This document shows positions 9,018-19,076 of a DNA stretch of 32,248 nt, piece after piece. Source of the stretch: Armatimonadota bacterium (GTDB lineage: Bacteria > Vulcanimicrobiota > JACPDT01); the NCBI GenBank assembly GCA_016183865.1, contig JACPDT010000060.1, positions 1 to 32,248 of the forward strand, written 5' to 3'. The notes beneath the pieces were generated by a model. That model was given only the letters and a program-made list of their open reading frames with translations, made no database searches and was not told where the DNA came from. Within the stretch, counting starts at the first letter, position 1; every line of letters begins with the position of its first letter. The position numbers were made by a program, and so were the translations under genes.

Positions 9018-9995
9018 ATGCCTGAAACCAAATCATATGATGTTGTGATCGTCGGAGGCGGAGTGGCGGGACTCACTGCCGCTCTTTATGCAGGAAGGGC
9101 CAGGCTCTCGGCAGTGGTCTTGGAGAAGATGGCGGCCGGCGGCCAGGCCGTGATCACGGAGCTTATCGAGAATTATCCCGGCATCAAGACCGTGACAGGG
9201 CACGATCTTTCGCAAGTGATGGAGGATCAGGCGAAATCCTTTGGGGCTGAGATCGTTTTCGAAGAAATCTCCGAGATCAGGGTGGAGAATCGAAAAAAAA
9301 TTGCGATCGGATCGGAAGCTCTTTATGAGGGAAAGGCGATGATTCTTGCAACCGGTGGTGAGCCGAGGAAGCTCGGGATCCCCGGTGAGACGGAGTACAG
9401 AGGCCGTGGGGTCTCCTACTGCGCCGTTTGCGATGGAGCGTTTTTCAGGGACAAGCGGATCTCCGTTGTGGGCGGCGGCGATTCGGCTCTTCAGGAATCC
9501 CTGTACCTCGCCCGGATGGTGGAGAAGCTCACCCTCGTTCACCGCAGGGACCAGTTCAGAGGGAGCAAGATACTCCAGGATCGCGTCCTTTCCAATGCCC
9601 GGATCTCCATCGTATGGAACTCGGTCGTTGAAGAGGTGGTTGGAAATCACAAGCTCCAGGGCCTCCAGTTGACCAACAGGCAGACAGGGGCGAAGGACTT
9701 TATGGAAACGGATGGACTGTTCATTTATGTTGGTTTTGAGCCGAACAGCGGGTTTCTTCAAGGTCTTGTGGATACGACTGCCGATGGATATATCATCACT
9801 GACGAGAAAATGCAGACATCCATGCCCGGAATCTATGCCGCAGGAGATGTGCGGAAATGCCCCATACGCCAATTGGTGACGGCGGCATCTGACGGCGCCG
9901 TTGCGGCGGTTACGGCGGAGAAATACATAGAGGAGCAGGCTCACTTCAGCTTTCAGCCGTCAGCATTCAGCAGTCAGCCGAAAAACCTCCTCTGA
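9018..9995 (+). CDS. trxB: Thioredoxin reductase
   Basis: GGGVAGLTAALYAGRA, CAVCDGAFF redox motif, MPGIYAAGDVR. Confidence 0.93.
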   Translation: MPETKSYDVVIVGGGVAGLTAALYAGRARLSAVVLEKMAAGGQAVITELIENYPGIKTVTGHDLSQVMEDQAKSFGAEIVFEEISEIRVENRKKIAIGSEALYEGKAMILATGGEPRKLGIPGETEYRGRGVSYCAVCDGAFFRDKRISVVGGGDSALQESLYLARMVEKLTLVHRRDQFRGSKILQDRVLSNARISIVWNSVVEEVVGNHKLQGLQLTNRQTGAKDFMETDGLFIYVGFEPNSGFLQGLVDTTADGYIITDEKMQTSMPGIYAAGDVRKCPIRQLVTAASDGAVAAVTAEKYIEEQAHFSFQPSAFSSQPKNLL

Positions 9996-10038
9996 GGACA
10001 AGACGCTATGGCTGAAAGCCGACAACTGACCGCTGACA
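9945..10038. repeat. TCAGC-rich repeat with inverted arms spanning the trxB stop codon
   Basis: Left arm ttcagctttcagccgtcagcattcagcagtcagccg; right arm ggctgaaagccgacaactgaccgctgaca; perfect 10-bp inverted core GCTTTCAGCC/GGCTGAAAGC at 9949-9958/10010-10019. Confidence 0.8.
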
Positions 10039-10131
10039 AGTAAGCAGGTTTTCCCCCCTCTTTGCCGTAGTTTTACATTACAGACAGAAAATAGCTGACC
10101 GATGATAGTATGGCGACAGGAGCGAAGCGAC

Positions 10132-10626
10132 ATGGACAAATTGACTCTTGCGGAGATCCCCCGGCTGTCTCTTGAGGAGATACAGCGACTCTATACCTGG
10201 ATGTGGGTGGGGATGCTCACGGACACCTTCGGGTTTACGGCTGAGAAGCTCGGGGCACAGGGACTCAGGGAGCTCAATGACCGCATGGCCGAGCATGAGG
10301 CGGAACGAATCCGACAGACTCCCATCCCTGCAGACGGTGCTTTGAAATACGCCCTGACGAGCGCCACCGTTACTGCCAACCTCATGGGGTTCGTCTCCAG
10401 GATCGAGGATGGCGCTGATTCGGAAGAAGCCGTACTGGTTCATGAAGATTGCGCCTCTCTTCGGGTTTTCGCGGAGTTTCAGAAAATGAATTTCCCCATG
10501 TCCAGGGAGCAGTACTGTGGGAGCTGTTCGGGATACAATGCCCTTGTCGCACGAAAACTAGGGCTTCGCATGGAGACGACGTACACTGAAAAAGGGTGTA
10601 CGAATTACATCCACAAGGGAAAATAG
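10132..10626 (+). CDS. DUF6125-like protein
   Basis: LYTWMWVGMLTDTFGFTAEKLG...EQYCGSCSGYNALVARKLGL..EKGCTNYIHK; family recalled from memory, tentative. Confidence 0.6.
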   Translation: MDKLTLAEIPRLSLEEIQRLYTWMWVGMLTDTFGFTAEKLGAQGLRELNDRMAEHEAERIRQTPIPADGALKYALTSATVTANLMGFVSRIEDGADSEEAVLVHEDCASLRVFAEFQKMNFPMSREQYCGSCSGYNALVARKLGLRMETTYTEKGCTNYIHKGK

Positions 10627-13600
10627 TGGAATTCGTTCATCTTCACCTCCATACCGAATACAGCCTTCTTGACGGCGCCTGTCGCATCAGGGACCTGGTC
10701 CCTCATGTCAGGGAGCAAGGCATGAAAGCCGTTGCGATCACCGATCATGGGGTCTTGTATGGGGCTGTTCCCTTCTACGAAGAGGCAAAAAAGGCCGGCA
10801 TCAAACCGATCATCGGCTGTGAGTTGTATATGGCCCCGAGGTCGCGGCTGGAGCGGAACGCGAAGGATTCCTCAGAGCGCCCTTTTCATCTGGTTCTCAT
10901 AGCGGAGACCACCGAGGGTTATGGGAATCTCCTGAAACTCGTGAGCAGGGCCAATACGGAGGGCTTTTACTACAAACCCAGAGTGGACAAGGAGCTTTTG
11001 GCTCAGTATTCGAAGGGATTGATCGCCTTGAGCTCATGTCTTGCGGGAGAGATTCCTTCCCTGATTCTTTCGGGAGACGTGGAGCGGGCCAGGGAAAGCC
11101 TGGGACAATATGTGGACATCTTCGGAAAAGGGAATTACTATCTTGAGCTTCAGGACCATCAATTGCAGCCCCAAAAGGAGGTCAATGAGCGGATTCTTGA
11201 GTTCTCCCGCCATGCCGGCCTTCCCATTGTGGCAACCAATGATGCCCATTACATGAAGCGTGAAAACGCATCCTCTCATGATGTCATTCTCTGCATCCAG
11301 ACAGGAAAGACAGTGGATGATCCAAACCGCCTGAGATTCGGCACTTCAGAGTTTTATTTGAAAACCCCTCAGGAGATGGCGGATCTTTTCGGGCACATTC
11401 CGGAGTCCCTTTCCAACACCCTGGCCATCGCTGAGAGATGCAATGTGGATCTTCCTCTGGGGGGGCATTCGTATCTTCCCAAATATCCTCTTCCTGCCGG
11501 AGAAACCTATGACAGCTTTCTTCGAAGGCTTTGTCTTGAGGCCCTTCCCGTGAGATACCCGGAGGCCAATGAAGCCATCAGGGAAAGAATGAGATATGAG
11601 CTTGAAACCATAGAGAAAATGGGCTTTTCGGGGTATTTCCTCATTGTTTGGGATTTCATTCAATATGCGAAAAAAGCAGGGATCCCCGTGGGCCCCGGCC
11701 GGGGCTCGGTAGCCGGAAGCCTTGTAGCCTATCTTCTCGGAATCACGGAAATTGATCCCTTGAGGTACGGGCTCATCTTTGAGCGGTTTTTGAATCCCGG
11801 GCGAAAGAGCATGCCCGATATTGACACCGACTTTTGCTATGAGCGAAGGGATGAGATCATCCGGTATGTTAATGAGAAATACGGGTCGGATAAGGTGGCT
11901 CAGATCATAACATTCGGCACCATGAAGGCGAGGGCCGCCGTCCGGGACGCGGGCAGGGCCTTGAATGTCCCTCTTTCCCTTGTTGACAAGGTTGCGAAAC
12001 TGATCGAGGGCGCCACATTGGAATCAGCGAGGGATTCCCAGGAGCTTCGGTCCTTGATGGAGCAGAACCCGCAGGTCAAGAAGCTCCTGGACACTGCCCA
12101 GATGATTGAGGGACTCCCCAGACATGCCTCCACTCATGCCGCAGGGGTCGTCATTTCTCCGGAACCTTTGGAGAACCTGGTTCCTCTTCACCGCATGGGC
12201 CAGAATGAAATCATCTCCGGCTTTGAGATGGAAGTCCTGGAAAAAGTGGGGCTTCTGAAAATGGACTTTCTGGGATTGCGGAACCTGACTATCATTGAAA
12301 AGGCGCTTGAACTGATTGAGAAAAATTACGGCCAAAAAATTGATATTTACAATATTCCGATTGACGATAAAGACACTTTCAAGCTTCTGGCCCGCGCCGA
12401 CACCACCGGCGTTTTCCATCGAAGACCTGATCCCTCTTGTGGCCCTCTATCGCCCCGGACCACTGGGAAGCGGCATGGTGGAGGACTTCGTAAAAGGCAG
12501 GCATGGGCGAAAGCGCGTCAAATACCCCCACCCCAGTCTTGAGGCTACCCTGAAGGAGACCTATGGGGTCATCCTTTACCAGGAGCAGGTCATGCAGATC
12601 GCACACATCATGGGAGGCTTCCCGCTGTCCTCCGCCGATGACCTCAGAAAAGCGATGGGGAAGAAGAAGCCCGAAGTCATGGCCAAATATCGTCAGGCAT
12701 TCCTGGAAGGGGCGGCGGAGAAGAAAATCCCGGAGAAAGTCGCCTCAAAGGTCTTTGATCTCATGGAGTATTTCTCCGGATACGGTTTTAATAAGAGCCA
12801 TTCGGCCGCATATGCCGTAGTTGCTTATCAGACTGCATACCTCAAGGCCAACTATCCTGTGGAGTTCATGGCGGCCCTTCTTACCAGCGTGAAGGGCAAT
12901 ATGGAGAAAGTGAGTCTCTTCATTCAGGAATGCCGCGCTCTGGGGATTCTTGTTCGCTCTCCCGACATCAACACATCCTATGTCAATTTTACGGTTGGGA
13001 AAGAGGGAGACATTCTTTTCGGCCTTGGGGCCATAAAGAACGTAGGGACAGGGGCGGTCGAGTCCATTATGGACGCCAGAAAAAAGGGCGGCCCTATCAC
13101 AAGCATCTACGATTTGTGCAGTCGTATAGACTTGAGGGCAGTGAATCGAAAGGTATTGGAAAGTCTCATTAAGAGCGGCGCCTGCAATTCTCTGGCTGCG
13201 AATCGGGCCACATTGCTCGGCAATCTCGAATCCGCTATGGAAGCGGGGCAGCGGCGTCAGAAAGAGCGGACCAGCATGCAGGGTACTCTCTTCGACATGG
13301 GAAGCCGGGAGCTTCTCCCGCAGGATCTGTATGTGCAGGAGGAGTTCGGCAAGGAGCAGCTCCTTGCCATGGAGAAGGAGATGCTCGGACTGTACATTTC
13401 GGATCATCCCCTCTCCCACCTTCAGGATGCTCTGGAGTCCGTCGCTTCCACGAGAATACTGGAGCTCTCGGAGAGGAAAGCCGGCGAAGAGGTCACTCTG
13501 GCGGGACTCGTAACCCATGTCAAGAGGATCACGACAAAGAACGGTCAACTGATGGCTGCTTTTCTCCTGGAGGATCTCACCGCATCCGTTGAGGCAATCG

Positions 13601-14079
13601 TTTTTCCCAAGAATTACGAGACCTATTCTCCTTTTCTGGTGATGGACCAGGTCGTTGTTGTTCGGGGGAAAGTGGACATCAAGGAGAAATTCAGGAAAAA
13701 GAATGAGGAAGATGAAGACTCCGCAACGCATGAAGTAAAGATGCTGGTTGAGGAGATCAGGAAGTTCAACGGGGCAGGGAGAGGGAGCAAGACTGAATCG
13801 GAAAGAGCAAAGAGCGGAAACGGCGAATCAGAAGGGAGCCTTCATATTCGACTCGATGTGCGAAGGGCCAAATCGGATTCCCTGCCCGCCTTGAAGGAGA
13901 TCTTATCCCGGTTCAGGGGCGGGAATCCCGTTTTTATCCATCTGGAGACATCGAAGGGTTCAACATCCGTGGCTCTGGGACGCGATTATCGGATCCGCGC
14001 CACGGATGACTTGATTCCTGAGATCAACAAGATCTTTGGGGAGGGTGCAGCGTGTCTATCGAAAACAGATCACAATTGA
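10626..14079 (+). pseudogene. dnaE: DNA polymerase III alpha subunit, interrupted by an apparent internal deletion/frameshift near 12411-12421
   Basis: N part: FVHLHLHTEYSLLDGA (PHP), GPGRGSVAGSLVAY, MPDIDTDFCYERRDEI, LKMDFLGLRNL, DTTGVF. C part in another frame: EDLIPLVALYRPGPLGSGMVEDFVKGRHG. The conserved QLES.GM segment between them is absent. GTG start overlaps upstream TAG. Confidence 0.88.
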
Positions 14080-14594
14080 CGCCCCGAATGGGACAGAGTG
14101 CGGCAACGGTTCAACTGGTTGACGATCTGACCAAATGCTACAAAGAGACATTCCTGGAATTTGGCGTTTCTCAGGTCTTTGAGCAGTCCAAGAGGTATGA
14201 TCGCACCATCTCATGCCTGGCTATAGAGATATGGGTCAGTCATGAGGAGATGCGTTACGCCGCTATGAAGCGTCTCGGCAAGATCGTTCGCGACCAGATC
14301 CGCAATGTGGACACGCCGGTCCGGTCCGGAAACAAGATTCTGATTTTTCTGCCTGAAACCGAGATCGAGGGTGCGAAGACTGTGGCGGAAAAGGTCAAGA
14401 GCTCTGTGGAGAACTACGCCTTTGCTGAGGACACGATCCCAGAGGGCGGCAAGATGAGCACAGTGAGCGGCATTGCCGCATTTCCCGCCCATGCCGACTC
14501 CCTGGAGAAGCTCATGCAGGCGGCCAAGTGGGCTTTGGAAGGAGCATGGAACCAGGAGAGTAGAATTCAGGTCTTTGAAGGAAAAATGACGTGA
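14052..14594 (+). CDS. Degenerate GGDEF-domain protein
   Basis: DDLTKCYKETF... RSGNKILIFLPETEIEGA at the GGDEF position, ...STVSGIAAFPAHADSLEKLMQAAKWAL; GTG start overlaps dnaE 3' end. Confidence 0.7.
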   Translation: MSIENRSQLTPRMGQSAATVQLVDDLTKCYKETFLEFGVSQVFEQSKRYDRTISCLAIEIWVSHEEMRYAAMKRLGKIVRDQIRNVDTPVRSGNKILIFLPETEIEGAKTVAEKVKSSVENYAFAEDTIPEGGKMSTVSGIAAFPAHADSLEKLMQAAKWALEGAWNQESRIQVFEGKMT

Positions 14595-14609
14595 ACAAAA
14601 AAGACTGGC

Positions 14610-14668
14610 CTCAGGTGTGCCGAAGGGAACATTTTGGGATAGGGAAGAGGATTTATCCGGCACCTGAG
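14610..14668 (+). terminator. Possible terminator/structured RNA downstream of the dnaE-GGDEF pair
   Basis: CTCAGGTG(TG)CCG pairs with CGGCACCTGAG across a ~35-nt loop; weak T-tract. Confidence 0.35.
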
Positions 14669-14833
14669 TCCATTTCTATTCACGTGTAATCACGTTTGTT
14701 TCTTTTGTCCCCTTCATGGTAGCACGCTTTTGTACAATCTGCAAGAGGGACCGGGTTAACGGAATGTAAACATCGGGACAGGTTTCCGGAAATCCCAAAC
14801 GCCAGGATTTCCTCCCCCTGCGAATCCTTCCTG

Positions 14834-14870
14834 GATTTCCCCTCCCCTTATGGGAGGGGCCAGGGGAGGG
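14834..14870 (-). repeat. Dispersed 37-bp GC-rich hairpin repeat, copy 2 (inverted)
   Basis: GATTTCCCCTCCCCTTATGGGAGGGGCCAGGGGAGGG; reverse complement matches copy 1 at 34/37. Confidence 0.85.
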
Positions 14871-14924
14871 CCGGCGGGGGTGACTGTCCCACGTGGCACA
14901 AAGAAAACAAGGAATGGGGAACCC

Positions 14925-16271
14925 ATGGAATCACCTCAATTTCTCATAGTTGACGGCACCCTGGTCACCCTGGGGTCTGCCAATCAGGTGATTCATGATG
15001 CCTTTGTCGCAGTGGAATCGGGGAAGATCCGAGCCTTCGGCGATAGTCGTGCGGTTCCGGCCGATTGCCGTGAATGGCCCACCCTTTCCGCAAAGGGCAA
15101 GGTCATCTTACCCGGGTTCATCAATGCTCATACGCATCTTTACAGCACCTTTGCCAGAGGCATGTCGGTACATGACCCCATGACCAGCTTTGGAGAGATT
15201 CTTGAGCGCCTGTGGTGGCGTCTGGACCAGACTCTGACCACGGATGACATTCATTACAGCGCCCTGATTGCCCTCGCGGACTGTCTGCGCAAAGGGATCA
15301 CGACCCTTTTCGATCATCACTCCAGTCCCCGCTGTCCCCGGAGCAGTCTGGATTCCATCGCAGAAGCATTCCGAAAGATGAGCCTCCGGGGCTGCCTCTG
15401 CTTTGAGGTGACGGACAGGCACGGCCCTGAGGCGGCCTTGCATGGAATAGAAGAGAACAGACGTTTCCTCGAAGCCCTCAACTCCAAAGGGGGACAGGAG
15501 GACCTCTTGACGGGAATGATGGGACTCCACGCATCCTTTACATTGGGACCCGAGACGCTTTCCCTGGCCATTGAGGCAGCAAGGCAATACGCAGTGGGAG
15601 TCCATATCCATGTCGCCGAAGGTCCGGAGGATGTACGGGATTGTGAAGAGAAATACGGCAAGACCGTCGTGGAGCGGCTCCTGCATGCGGGAGCCCTGGG
15701 GCCGAGAAGCATCCTGGCCCATTGTGTCAACATAAGCCCTTCCGATATCGGTATTCTCTCCGATACCGGCGCATCTGTTGTTCTGAATCCCCAATCCAAC
15801 ATGAACAACGCCGTCGGTCGCGCCCCTGCGCACGAGCTTCTTTCCCGTGGGGTCAAGGTCGGACTCGGCAGCGATGGCTTCAATTCAGGGCTCGCAAGAG
15901 AGCTGCAAACTCTCAGTCTTGTGACAAAGCACAGTCTGGGAGATCCCCGGGGAATCTCCTTTGATCGGCTCTATCAAATCGCTTTTGCCAACAACGCCGC
16001 AATCGCCCGGCGATTCTTCCGCCACTCTGTCGGCGAGATCGCAGAGGGTGCTCCGGCGGATCTCATATTCATAAACTATGATCCTCCTACGCCTCTCTCC
16101 ACATCCAACTTCATGGGTCATTTTCTTTTCGGGATGGCCGAAGGACAGGTAGACACCGTTTTCGTGGGGGGGAAGAAACTCCTCCAGGGGGGCAAACTCC
16201 TTCACATTGATGAAGAAGCGATGACCCGAAAGTCCAGAGAGTTGGCAGGGAGACTGTGGGATAGATTTTAG
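14925..16271 (+). CDS. ssnA: SsnA-like aminohydrolase (amidohydrolase family)
   Basis: ILPGFINAHTHLYSTFARGM, HIHVAEGPEDVRDCEEKYGKTVVERL, SILAHCVNIS, GLGSDGFNS; start set to ATG 14925 (MESPQFLIVDG); context with ygeY/ygeW/arcC. Confidence 0.82.
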   Translation: MESPQFLIVDGTLVTLGSANQVIHDAFVAVESGKIRAFGDSRAVPADCREWPTLSAKGKVILPGFINAHTHLYSTFARGMSVHDPMTSFGEILERLWWRLDQTLTTDDIHYSALIALADCLRKGITTLFDHHSSPRCPRSSLDSIAEAFRKMSLRGCLCFEVTDRHGPEAALHGIEENRRFLEALNSKGGQEDLLTGMMGLHASFTLGPETLSLAIEAARQYAVGVHIHVAEGPEDVRDCEEKYGKTVVERLLHAGALGPRSILAHCVNISPSDIGILSDTGASVVLNPQSNMNNAVGRAPAHELLSRGVKVGLGSDGFNSGLARELQTLSLVTKHSLGDPRGISFDRLYQIAFANNAAIARRFFRHSVGEIAEGAPADLIFINYDPPTPLSTSNFMGHFLFGMAEGQVDTVFVGGKKLLQGGKLLHIDEEAMTRKSRELAGRLWDRF

Positions 16272-16274
16272 CGC

Positions 16275-16445
16275 TTGCCCGCGTCCCCTGATGTGGGCAA
16301 CGGGAATGGGCTTGTCGCCAAGAGGAAGATCGTCCGGCCAGAAAACGTGATGCTCGTGCTCGACAATTTGGTCCAGCACCTTGAGCGCCTGCTGTGGCAA
16401 CACTGCTTCCCGGATGATCCTGGGATGCGCGCTTAAAAGGAATTT
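16275..16445 (-). pseudogene. Remnant of a VapC-like PIN-domain toxin
   Basis: Reverse strand encodes FLLSAHPRIIREAVLPQQALKVLDQIVEHEHHVFWPDDLPLGDKPIPVAHIRGRGQ, resembling the central/C-terminal part of VapC PIN toxins (...HPxHxFWPDDLSL...RLxGHRQVTDAYLLALA), truncated at both ends. Confidence 0.6.
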
Positions 16446-16536
16446 GCCGCCCTCACACCAAAATCTTAGACACAACTTTTGTCGGACAGTCCTTCGCGCT
16501 GTCTGTTGAAGATCCTCAAGAACGGAGTAAATCAGT

Positions 16537-17790
16537 ATGGAAGACCTTTGGAGACAAGATCCTGAAGTGGCTCAGGCGATCCAGGATGAGGTGCGGAGGC
16601 AATCGGAGCTTCTCGAGTTGATCGCATCGGAGAACTTTGTTTCAACCGCGGTGCTGGCTGCACAGGGGTCAGTCCTGACAAACAAGTATGCAGAGGGGTA
16701 TCCCGGGAAGAGGTATTACGGAGGTTGCGAATACGTGGACAGGGCCGAAGAGTTGGCCAGAGAACGGGCGAAGAAGATTTTCGGCGCAGACCATGCAAAT
16801 GTCCAGCCCCATTCAGGCTCCCAGGCCAATATGGCCGTATATTTTTCCGCCCTCCAAATGGGCGATGTGATGATGGGCTTGAATCTCAACTCAGGCGGCC
16901 ACCTCACCCATGGGAGCGCGGTGAACTTTTCAGGGAAGTATTTCAAGATCGTTCCCTATCACGTGAACAGGGAGACGGAACAGATTGATTTCGAGGAAAT
17001 GCTATCCCTGGCCAAAGAGCATCGTCCCAGGATGATCATTGCAGGGGCCAGCGCCTATCCTCGAATCATGGATTTTGAGGCCTTCCAGAGAGTGGCAAGA
17101 GAAGTGGATGCCCTCCTGACTGTGGATATGGCCCATATTGCGGGCCTCGTGGCCGCGGGCCTCCATCCGAGCCCTGTTCCCCATGCGGATTTCGTTACAA
17201 CAACGACCCACAAGACCCTCAGAGGACCCAGAGGCGGGATGGCCCTCTGCAGGGAGAAATATGCGGCAGCTCTTGACAAGATGCTTTTCCCAGGGATTCA
17301 GGGCGGCCCCCTGATGCATGTGATCGCCGCCAAGGCTGTCGCCCTGGGCGAGGCCATGAAGCCTGAGTTCAAGACCTATCAGGAGCAGATCGTGAAGAAC
17401 GCCAGGGCTCTGGGATCGAGTCTTTCGGAGCGGGGTTTTCGCCTTGTAAGCGGTGGAACCGATACCCATTTGCTTCTTGTTGACCTGGGGCCCCTGGGCC
17501 TCACAGGCAAGGAGGTGGAGGAAGCGCTGAATCAGGCGGGAATAACGGTGAACAAGAACGCCATTCCTTTTGACAAGCACCCTCCCCGGGTCGCAGGGGG
17601 GATACGAATCGGGACACCGGCCGTGACCACAAGGGGAATGAAGGAGCGTGAAATGGCCGAAATCGGTGCATTGATCTGGGAAGTGGTCCAGGATATCAAG
17701 AAAACGGAGATTCGCGCACAGGTGAGAGAAAAAGTGAAAGCCCTGTGCCGCCGTTTCCCCCTTTATGAAGCATTAGTGGCTCGAAGATAA
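16537..17790 (+). CDS. glyA: Serine hydroxymethyltransferase
   Basis: [50 protein letters not shown]; full length. Confidence 0.97.
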   Translation: MEDLWRQDPEVAQAIQDEVRRQSELLELIASENFVSTAVLAAQGSVLTNKYAEGYPGKRYYGGCEYVDRAEELARERAKKIFGADHANVQPHSGSQANMAVYFSALQMGDVMMGLNLNSGGHLTHGSAVNFSGKYFKIVPYHVNRETEQIDFEEMLSLAKEHRPRMIIAGASAYPRIMDFEAFQRVAREVDALLTVDMAHIAGLVAAGLHPSPVPHADFVTTTTHKTLRGPRGGMALCREKYAAALDKMLFPGIQGGPLMHVIAAKAVALGEAMKPEFKTYQEQIVKNARALGSSLSERGFRLVSGGTDTHLLLVDLGPLGLTGKEVEEALNQAGITVNKNAIPFDKHPPRVAGGIRIGTPAVTTRGMKEREMAEIGALIWEVVQDIKKTEIRAQVREKVKALCRRFPLYEALVARR

Positions 17791-17859
17791 AGAGTCAGAG
17801 ATCGGGGGTCAGGGAAGCCGTCCCCCTGGGTATTCACAGAGAGAAAGTGGAGGAGCAGT

Positions 17860-19062
17860 ATGATCGCAGTGCAGGAGAGGCTGAAAAAGATCAAGAAAAT
17901 CGCCGAGACCCACAAGGAGGATGTGGTTTCATTTTTGCGAGACCTCATTCGCCTGCCCAGTCCCAGTTGCCAGGAAGAGAAAACGGCGAAACGTATTCAT
18001 GACGAGATGAAAAAAGTCTCCTTCGATCGGACAACCCTGGATGAGCTGGGCTCCGTCATCGGCGAGATCGGAAAAGGAAAGACACGTGTCCTTTTCGATT
18101 CCCATATTGATACAGTGGGTATCGGTGACCGCAATGCCTGGCCTCATGATCCCTACGAAGGCGCCTATGACGGGGAGATCGTGTACGGACGAGGCGCGTC
18201 GGACAACAAGGCGGCGATTGCCTGCATGGTCTATGCGGGAAAAGTCCTCAAAGATCTGGAGGAAGAGACAGGATGCACTTTTCAGGTCATCGGGACCGTC
18301 ATGGAGGAAGATTGCGATGGACTGGCCATGGAGCACTATCTGAAAAAAGCTGAGCCAAAGCCGGACTATGTGGTCCTGGGCGAGTGCACAAATCTCAGCA
18401 TCTATCGGGGACATCGGGGACGTATGGAGATCAAGGTCACCACCAAGGGGGTCTCCTGTCATGCAAGTGCCCCAAAACGGGGAGATAACGCCATATACAA
18501 GATGGTTCCGATCATTTCGGGGATCGAGGCACTGAACGGGCAACTGGCCTATGATTCTTTTCTCGGGAGAGGAACTGTTGCCGTCACAAAGATTGAGTGT
18601 CAGACCCCTTCCTTGAATGCGGTCCCCGACGAATGCGTCATCTACCTGGACAGAAGGCTCACCACCGGAGAGGACAGGGAGACCGCGATTCAGGAGATCA
18701 AGGAGCTTCCCGGAGCGAACGGCTCTGAAGTCGAGATTCTCCCTTATTCCGAAAGAACATACAAAGGTACACAAGTGGAGTCAGAGAAGTATTTTCCTAC
18801 CTGGGTTCTCCCGGAAGATCACATTCTGGTTCAGAGGGCCGTCCAGTGCGCCAAAGACCTCTTCGGGGAAGATCCGGTTGTGGACAAATGGGTATTCAGC
18901 ACAAACGGGATCGCGAGCATGGGGAGACTTTCCATACCCACAATCGGGTATGGACCCAGTGAGGAGCGATTCGCCCATACCGTTTCGGACCAGGTGTCAG
19001 TGGAGCACCTGGTTCGATCGGTGATGTTTTATGCGGCCTTGCCGTTTTATCTTGGGAAATAG
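17860..19062 (+). CDS. ygeY: YgeY-family selenium-metabolism-linked hydrolase (M20-type)
   Basis: VLFDSHIDTVGIGDRNAWPHDPYEGAYDGEIVYGRGASDNKAAIACMVYAGK; M20 metal ligands; closely resembles E. coli YgeY. Confidence 0.87.
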   Translation: MIAVQERLKKIKKIAETHKEDVVSFLRDLIRLPSPSCQEEKTAKRIHDEMKKVSFDRTTLDELGSVIGEIGKGKTRVLFDSHIDTVGIGDRNAWPHDPYEGAYDGEIVYGRGASDNKAAIACMVYAGKVLKDLEEETGCTFQVIGTVMEEDCDGLAMEHYLKKAEPKPDYVVLGECTNLSIYRGHRGRMEIKVTTKGVSCHASAPKRGDNAIYKMVPIISGIEALNGQLAYDSFLGRGTVAVTKIECQTPSLNAVPDECVIYLDRRLTTGEDRETAIQEIKELPGANGSEVEILPYSERTYKGTQVESEKYFPTWVLPEDHILVQRAVQCAKDLFGEDPVVDKWVFSTNGIASMGRLSIPTIGYGPSEERFAHTVSDQVSVEHLVRSVMFYAALPFYLGK

Positions 19063-19076
19063 GGAAGGAGTCTGCC

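Noticed and set aside
9033-9944. 303-aa minus-strand ORF antisense to trxB
   Set aside because: Shadow ORF of a well-conserved thioredoxin reductase.
10596-10625. Upstream ATG of the listed dnaE ORF
   Set aside because: Lies inside the preceding CDS; the GTG at 10626 gives the canonical PHP-domain start (VEFVHLHLHTEYSLLDGA).
12300-12480. Split-intein or programmed frameshift explanation for broken dnaE
   Set aside because: No intein sequence or splice motifs at the junction, and no slippery sequence could restore the ~18 missing conserved residues; the signal is a loss, not an insertion or simple frameshift.
12745-13731. 328-aa minus-strand ORF antisense to dnaE
   Set aside because: Antisense shadow of conserved dnaE sequence; no independent start context or recognisable motif.
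14850-14924. N-terminal extension of the listed 473-aa SsnA ORF
   Set aside because: The extra residues come from the 37-bp hairpin repeat and following intergenic DNA; the amidohydrolase starts naturally at ATG 14925.
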